A DNA stretch of 64,000 nt from Azadirachta indica (Eukaryota; Streptophyta; Magnoliopsida; Sapindales; Meliaceae): the NCBI GenBank assembly GCA_022749755.1, contig CM040446.1, forward strand, positions 4,952,966-5,016,965. The letters run 5' to 3'. A program made the translations under genes and the position numbers. The notes under the pieces were generated by a model, which was not told where the DNA came from, ran no database searches, and worked only from the letters and a program-made list of their open reading frames with translations. Shown one piece after another: positions 58,805 to 64,000 of the stretch. Each line of letters starts with the position of its first letter. The first letter of the stretch is position 1.

Positions 58805-59440
58805 GATGCCTAGAACAAATGCTATTTTTGATCAATAAAATTGCCCAGAATAGCTGCTATTCTGGGCATGAAAAACGCCCAGAACAGCTGTTGTTCTAGG
58901 CATGAAAATGGCGCAGAACAGCTATTGTTCTGGGCATGCTGTTTCTAGGCAATAAAATGTCCAGAACAGCAGCTATTTCTGGAAAAGCTTTGTGAGGACT
59001 ACTTTACAACGATAAACGACCGCTCGTAGAGGGTTTACTCTATAAGGCCTTTATAGAGGAAAAAGTTTTATCCCAGCAAATAGAAGATGCTAAGCTCTAC
59101 ACAACATAGGGATTAGCACGCTTTTAAAAAAGACATAGAATAGTAGAAGATCTGCTGTTCCGAGCATGAAAATGGTCCAAAATAGCAGCTGTTTTAGGTC
59201 AATAAAATGTCAAGAACAGTAGCTGTTTCTGGGTAGTAAAACGTTCAGAATAGCAACTATTTTTGGGCAATAAAACGGCCAGAACAACAGCTATTTTGGG
59301 CATGAAAACACCCAGAACAGCAACTATTCTACGCAGGAAAAGTGCCCAGACACAGCAGCTATTCTCAACCATTTTTTTTTGCACAGAACAATTGAAATAG
59401 CTGCTGTTTCTAGGTAATTTTCTTGTCCAAAAACAGTCTC
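58805..59440. repeat. Minisatellite with palindromic units
   Basis: A unit of about 35-40 bp, CCCAGAA(T/C)AGCTGCTATTCTGGGCATGAAAA-like, recurs at 58845, 58878 and 58913 and, after a gap of about 160 bp, six to seven times more at 59160-59420. The core CCAGAATAGCTGCTATTCTGG (58846-58866) is a perfect palindrome around a central T. Antisense frames through it are not genes. Confidence 0.7.
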
Positions 59441-59929
59441 TTAATCTCATTTGACATTTAATAACTAACTCATTTTTCATAGTTTTTTTGAATAAAGACT
59501 ATATAATCTGCCATTGTTGTAGGTTTTACTATAGCAATAATCACAAAACAAGCAACACATGATTTTAGTGTTTTAACAAAATGATTTAGCATAAAATGAC
59601 TTAAGTAAAGTAAAAATGTAAAGAATAAACATGATTAGAATAAAAATTACAAACATTAACAATGCATTTGACAAACCTTGCAAGAAATCATAGATGGAAT
59701 CGCAAGTAATAAAGGGTTATTGCTAATGCAAATTGCAATTACAGATGATTGGCAACAGTCAAGAGAAACTCTAAGTTGACCATCGATTATTAGAAGAATG
59801 AAAAATCGAAGAATGAAGATGTTTTTTTTCCTTTTCAAAGTAAAGAAAATGAACCAAATACAAAAAAGGAATAAAGATTGAAGAAAAAAAAGTGTAATAT
59901 TTTGTTTTTTTTTTTTTTCCTTAAAGACC

Positions 59930-60107
59930 AAAACGATGTTGTTTTGACTTGTAAAATAAAAAAATAAAAAAAAAATCTGGATTTTTATATTTAAGCACCG
60001 AACCTGGATGAATTATATTAAAAACTAGACCGAACTTATCAGTTTCGGGTCCGGTTCAGTCCGGTCCGATTCAGTTCGAGTTTTGTGCCCACTTCTACCC
60101 AAAAGTA
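59930..60107. mobile_element. hAT-type MITE fragment (right part)
   Basis: Contains AAAACGATGTTGTTTTGAC, then ACCGAACTTATCAGTTTCGG, GGTCCGGTTCAGTCCGG and the end TTTGTGCCCACTTCTACCC, the same style as the 2793-3236 element. The matching left end is not adjacent. Confidence 0.45.
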
Positions 60108-60109
60108 AC

Positions 60110-61130
60110 CTACCTCAACTATTATCTCCTATTAGACGTGTAAAAGTTGGCAGATCTAAGCTTAATAGAAAGAGAGAGTTAAATAAAAAATAAGAAGAAT
60201 CCATGAAATACTCAGTAAGAAGTGAGTATTGTAGTGGTATAATAGAAAAAGATGTTTATTGAGAAAGTTAAGTAAACCAAGCATCTATCAATTATTTACA
60301 AAATTAACTTAGTTTTCTTGGACATGTACTGATCTATGGCTAAATAACTATTGTACAAGCATTAGAAAATGTATCGACAATTGGTGCTGTCTCTATATCA
60401 AGACCAACCCCTCGCCATGGTAAAGAATTATTTTTTATATCAAATGTTCAGTTAAATATTATTATCTAACATATAATTATGCATTATTTTATATACATGC
60501 AAGCAAAAAAGATAAGGCACAACATTCAAATTTTATGATTGAAAGCAAGATCAATAACAACAATCAAGGTGTTCAAACAAGAAAAATAAGATTCCAATCA
60601 TCAGAAACTCAATGCCAAGCTAATGTGGAAGGTGGTAGGCAAGAATAATTGCCTACAAAATTTCTTGGCAAGGTACAAAATTGACATAAATGACTCCACA
60701 ATATTTCTTTATTACTTGGTTTTAAAAATTGGTTGAATATACGTTGTATTCATTATGCAGTAATGGTTATTGATGGAGATGTAACTCAAGGACTGCACGT
60801 TGGGACAACATTTCACTTTTTGGTTAGTGTTATGTATTTTTTGGTTGGATGACTAATTCACTAGTCATCTGTGCATGGAAAGTGTGTTCAGTGGTTGTTA
60901 TTGTCGTTAGAGAAAATTGAACACAATGCATGCACATAAAGGGTTGTTATTTTGATAAAGGGTTGTGATTTGGTTAAACAATACCTTTTGTTATGTGTAA
61001 TAGTTACATCTTCCTCTATCAAACAATGTAACCATTAACTTTGGTTCAACTTATTTGTATATTTTGGTTTAATGCATTTTATATTTTTATTTCATTTCTC
61101 CATAGCTTCAATTAGCTTGTTACATTGTTA
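60110..61130. other. No gene seen
   Basis: AT-rich intergenic DNA. The short frames present have no recognisable domain. Confidence 0.4.
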
Positions 61131-61136
61131 CATTTC

Positions 61137-61707
61137 TCAATACTTAATAGCAATACAACAGAAATACACAACAAGATTTATCATTACTATTAGTTTGCTA
61201 ACACTTTGGATAGCTTTTTTTTCTATTCTACTTACTGCCTTCTTTCCAACATTGCATGTGCCATATTTTATGCTTGATGACTCTACTTCTTCATCCCTTG
61301 AAATGTTGGTAAAGCTTTGCTTGTTTTGGCTGCTGCTTGCATTCCCTGTTGACTTGTAAATATTATATTCCTCCTTTGTTGGCTTCCAAAATTTGAAATA
61401 TCCACAAGATGGATTTTGTGAACAAAAGAAATACAACTTATTGGGATTTTTTTTTACATTCTGAAATTCATATCCCAGCTCTTCTACCATAACCACAATA
61501 TTTGTTTTTGAACTTCATCATTTCTCCATTGATTTGCATGGCATCAATTGGCAGTACTTGGTTTGCTTGAATTAGATCTAGTAGTTGAGGAAGGTTTGGG
61601 AGTTTTTGATTTGCTTGATAAATGGGAGGGTTGCTGGTTGCTTCAACAAATCGGGGCAATGGTTGGTGAAATATTGGTAGAGCTTTGGGAGTGTTACTGT
61701 ACTGCAT
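61137..61707 (-). pseudogene. GRF-type zinc-finger gene, frameshifted
   Basis: The first frame (from 61707) runs through a Pro/Gln-rich N-terminus to K-Y-C-G-Y-G-R-R-A-G-I, then a TGA. The second frame continues with K-N-P-N-K-L-Y-F-F-C, then S-C-G-Y-F-K-F-W, then a Ser-rich linker and a hydrophobic C-terminal segment (L-I-V-M-I-N-L-V-V-Y-F-C-C-I). Together these match the GRF zinc finger (CxCGR..., NPGRxFxxC, CgfFkW) of small plant proteins that often end in a membrane anchor. The shift lies near a nine-A run. Dead, or sequence error at that run, though the TGA is a second lesion. Confidence 0.6.
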
Positions 61708-62219
61708 GCCACTGTATATAATGATCCAAAACTAACCGTTATTGTGTCTCAACGATTACTTTTTTTTTTTTCCCTTAAATTTCCCTTGCATTAATACCTA
61801 CTCAGCTTTGTATATCTAAAATTTTTCAAGGTTAATACTGTCATTTCACTCCAATAAAATATAGACTACATAGCTTTGTGTTTCTTAAATTTTCAAGATT
61901 AAATTCGACATATTATTCCAGGGTTAAAGTTGTAATTTCAATTAAAATATAATCTAATCTTATGTAATATGAAATGACTGCTCGTGGAACCAAGGTTTTG
62001 ACTTGTGATGCCCAATGTTTGTCCTGCGGGACACAGATGCCTCTTACAATAATATATATAAAGGTATTTTAGTAATTTCAAACATTTCTTGCTAGACATA
62101 ATAACAACTAGATGTAACAGATAATTTTTTAAAATATAGGAAAATGTTAGTCTATTACTCCAAACCTGGGGGGTTTCAGTTATTTTCCCTTTCAAAAATA
62201 GTATTTTTAAAAATAAAAA

Positions 62220-64000
62220 AGGTGACAGATAGTTTTGGTTAAAATTAATTTAATAAGTAATTCAATACTTTATTTAATAATATTTGTTACAATAGTTTAT
62301 TTATAATCAATTTTTAAGTTGTATTTATAAAGAGTAAGTTTATTTATACCTTAAAAGAGGATATGCCTGGTGCCCCTCCTTGTTCAGCCAATGTCTCGTT
62401 GCTCTCCTGTTATTATGAAATTATCTCCTGTTATTTATTTATTCTTCTGATTGTGTTAGAAGTCTGCATAAGTCATTTAATTATGTTAGACGGCAATATT
62501 TTAAAATGAGAAGAAGCCAAATTATTTTAATACTCTCCCATAAATAGGTAAAATTACTTTAATACTCTTAATTATTTTAAAATTCCTTGAGAGGAATTAT
62601 TATCACTTAAAAATATTCTATATATTATATTGTTTGTTTATATATGTACATAAATAATGCCCTTCAATTTAAAATTAAAAAATTATATTAATAAAAAAAA
62701 TTTAATAAAAAAATAAAGTTTAAATTTCTATTAATATTATTTTCTTTATAATTTATAATAATAAATATAATATGTTAATAATAATAAAATATAATTTAAT
62801 CAATTATTTTCTTTTATAAAATAATAAGTATAATATGTTAATAATAGTAAAATATAATTTAATATACTATTATATTTTATAAATGATAAATATAATATGT
62901 TAATAATAGTAAAATATAATTTAATATATTATTTTTTTTTATCAATAATAAATGTAATATGCTAATAATAATAAAATATAATTTAATATACTATTTCCTT
63001 TTATAAATAATAAGTATTTAATAAAATAATATATTACAATAATTTTATAAATATTATAATTTTATTACTTATAAAAGAAAATATAATATACTAAATTATA
63101 TTTTATTATTGCTAACATATTATATTTATTATTATAAATTATAAAAGAAAGTAGTATTAATAAAAAATTAAACTTTAATATTTTATTATTTTTTATTAAT
63201 ATAATTTTTTTAGTTTTAAATTGAAGCATTTAATGATCACTATATTATCTGTAACTTTATTCACTTACTCAAGCAATCTGGAGTAAATTATAATATTATC
63301 CTCAATTAACACTAACTTTTTTCATTAACGGAAGTAACATTGAGAGGGTTTTGAGATATTTTTAAAATAACAAGAGGGTAATGGAAAATTGGCCAAACAA
63401 GGAGAGGTTATCGAGCATATTTTTTATCCTAAAATTTACCCTAAACACTCATATTTTAATAAAAAAATTTTACAAAAAATACTCATTATATAATTTACTA
63501 TTAAGAGTACAACTTAACCTGTGTGAATTTACTCTTCAAACTCATTAAATGTAATTGTCTATCTTAAATCTAAATAATTTCTCTTTAATATCAAAGTTAA
63601 TTAACATTTGGGAAGATTCGAATGACAATTTTTTTAGAAAATTATATATCACATAAAATATGAGAAAATTTCTAAATCATTAAAATTTGAATTAAATTTA
63701 AAATTTTATTTTAAAAAATAAAAATGCAATTATGTGTGATGAATGTTTTCATAGGTGTATGTAAAAAAAAAAAAAAAGAAATGTAATTAAAAGAGTGTAA
63801 CTAAGGACTATGGGCACTAAAGATGTATAAAATAAACTTTAATTTTTAAATATTTTTATGTGGGTCTGCAAGTGAAAAGAGTATTTAGAGTAGATTTTAA
63901 TGTGCAAATAGGTCCACGGTAAATCCTAATATAAATAACCAATCCATTTTAATTACTTTGTTATATTTTAAAAATAAACATATAGTCCTTGATTCTCAAC
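62220..64000 (-). repeat. Inverted copy of the peptide-cluster spacer
   Basis: Read on the minus strand from 64000, the sequence GTTGAGAATCAAGGACTATA, then GTAATTAAAATGGA...GGTTATTTATATTAG, GGACCTATTTGCACA, then TAAGTTGTACTCTTAATAGT and TAAAGTATTGAATTACTTATT follows 52245-52985 in order. The copy extends beyond the window. One foldback insertion (62357-63423) interrupts it. No prolamin-like or defensin-like exon is inside the visible part. Confidence 0.8.
62357..63423. mobile_element. Foldback MITE, Mutator-type, with internal 62-bp repeats
   Basis: The left end GAGGATATGCCTGGTGCCCC pairs with the right end (complement AATATGCTCGATAACCTCTC), and CTCCTTGTTCAGCCAA pairs with CTCCTTGTTTGGCCAA. 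Flanks TTATACCTTAAAA and TTATCCTAAAA are an imperfect duplication. The plain spacer at 52860-52900 shows the empty site. Inside, TAATATG recurs at 62768, 62831, 62893 and 62955 (steps 62-63 bp), and an inverted copy follows at 63030-63200, so the centre folds back too. Confidence 0.7.

Noticed and set aside
59199..59480. 93-codon minus-strand frame
   Set aside because: Runs through the palindromic minisatellite; the apparent repeats in protein come from the DNA repeat.
56155..60107. One single 4-kb hAT element bounded by the two MITE-like ends
   Set aside because: The interior holds unrelated sequence including CNOT10 exons, and the ends are not clear inverted mates with a target duplication; two fragments are more likely.

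Overview
The window is AT-rich plant nuclear DNA from a eudicot. Spliced genes with GT-AG introns, recognisable plant families (a TTM3-type CYTH protein, CCR4-NOT subunit 10, plant mobile domain, prolamin-like and defensin-like secreted peptides) and many MITE-type transposons show this. A Citrus-type genome would fit, but that is recall, not proof from the sequence. No rRNA, tRNA, CRISPR or bacterial features were seen. Most long open frames on both strands are chance or antisense frames in AT-rich DNA.

Layout. 0.4-3.4 kb: a dead gene with seven 39-codon repeats, split by a Mutator-type MITE and a hAT-type MITE. 4.6-6.9 kb: three more MITEs, one nested inside another. 7.3-9.1 kb: broken outliers of an unrecognised gene family (family X). 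9.1-14.5 kb: retroelement-like sequence and a decayed plant mobile domain gene on the minus strand. 14.7-19 kb: no gene seen, one foldback element. 19.2-21.5 kb: an intron-containing gene for a very acidic, probably nuclear protein; its acidic last exon lies one frame off, with a canonical A_AAA_AAC slippery heptamer exactly at the junction. 22.0-22.9 kb: an 860-bp full-length foldback element. 22.9-25.8 kb: an intact TTM3-like triphosphate tunnel metalloenzyme gene on the minus strand, with a 63-codon upstream ORF and a 3'UTR intron. 26.7-34 kb: a tandem array of family X, small charged proteins that I do not recognise, all on the minus strand.

34-54 kb is the most interesting part: a cluster in which two classes of small secreted cysteine-rich proteins alternate. 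Prolamin-like (DOWN-REGULATED IN DIF1 11 / ECA1-type) genes have two intact copies and several broken ones. Two-exon defensin-like (LCR/DEFL) genes have two intact copies, one exon-2 relic and one promoter-only relic. Copies share promoters, 3'UTRs and spacers, so the cluster grew by repeated duplication of a mixed unit. An LTR-like element and a hAT-like element inserted afterwards. An inverted copy of the same spacer reappears at 62.2-64.0 kb with its own foldback insertion. Both protein classes are known in plants mainly from reproductive (female gametophyte or seed) expression, so a reproductive peptide cluster is a reasonable inference.

54-62 kb holds transposon debris, a CCR4-NOT subunit 10 pseudogene that retains introns, a minisatellite with palindromic units, and a frameshifted GRF zinc-finger pseudogene.
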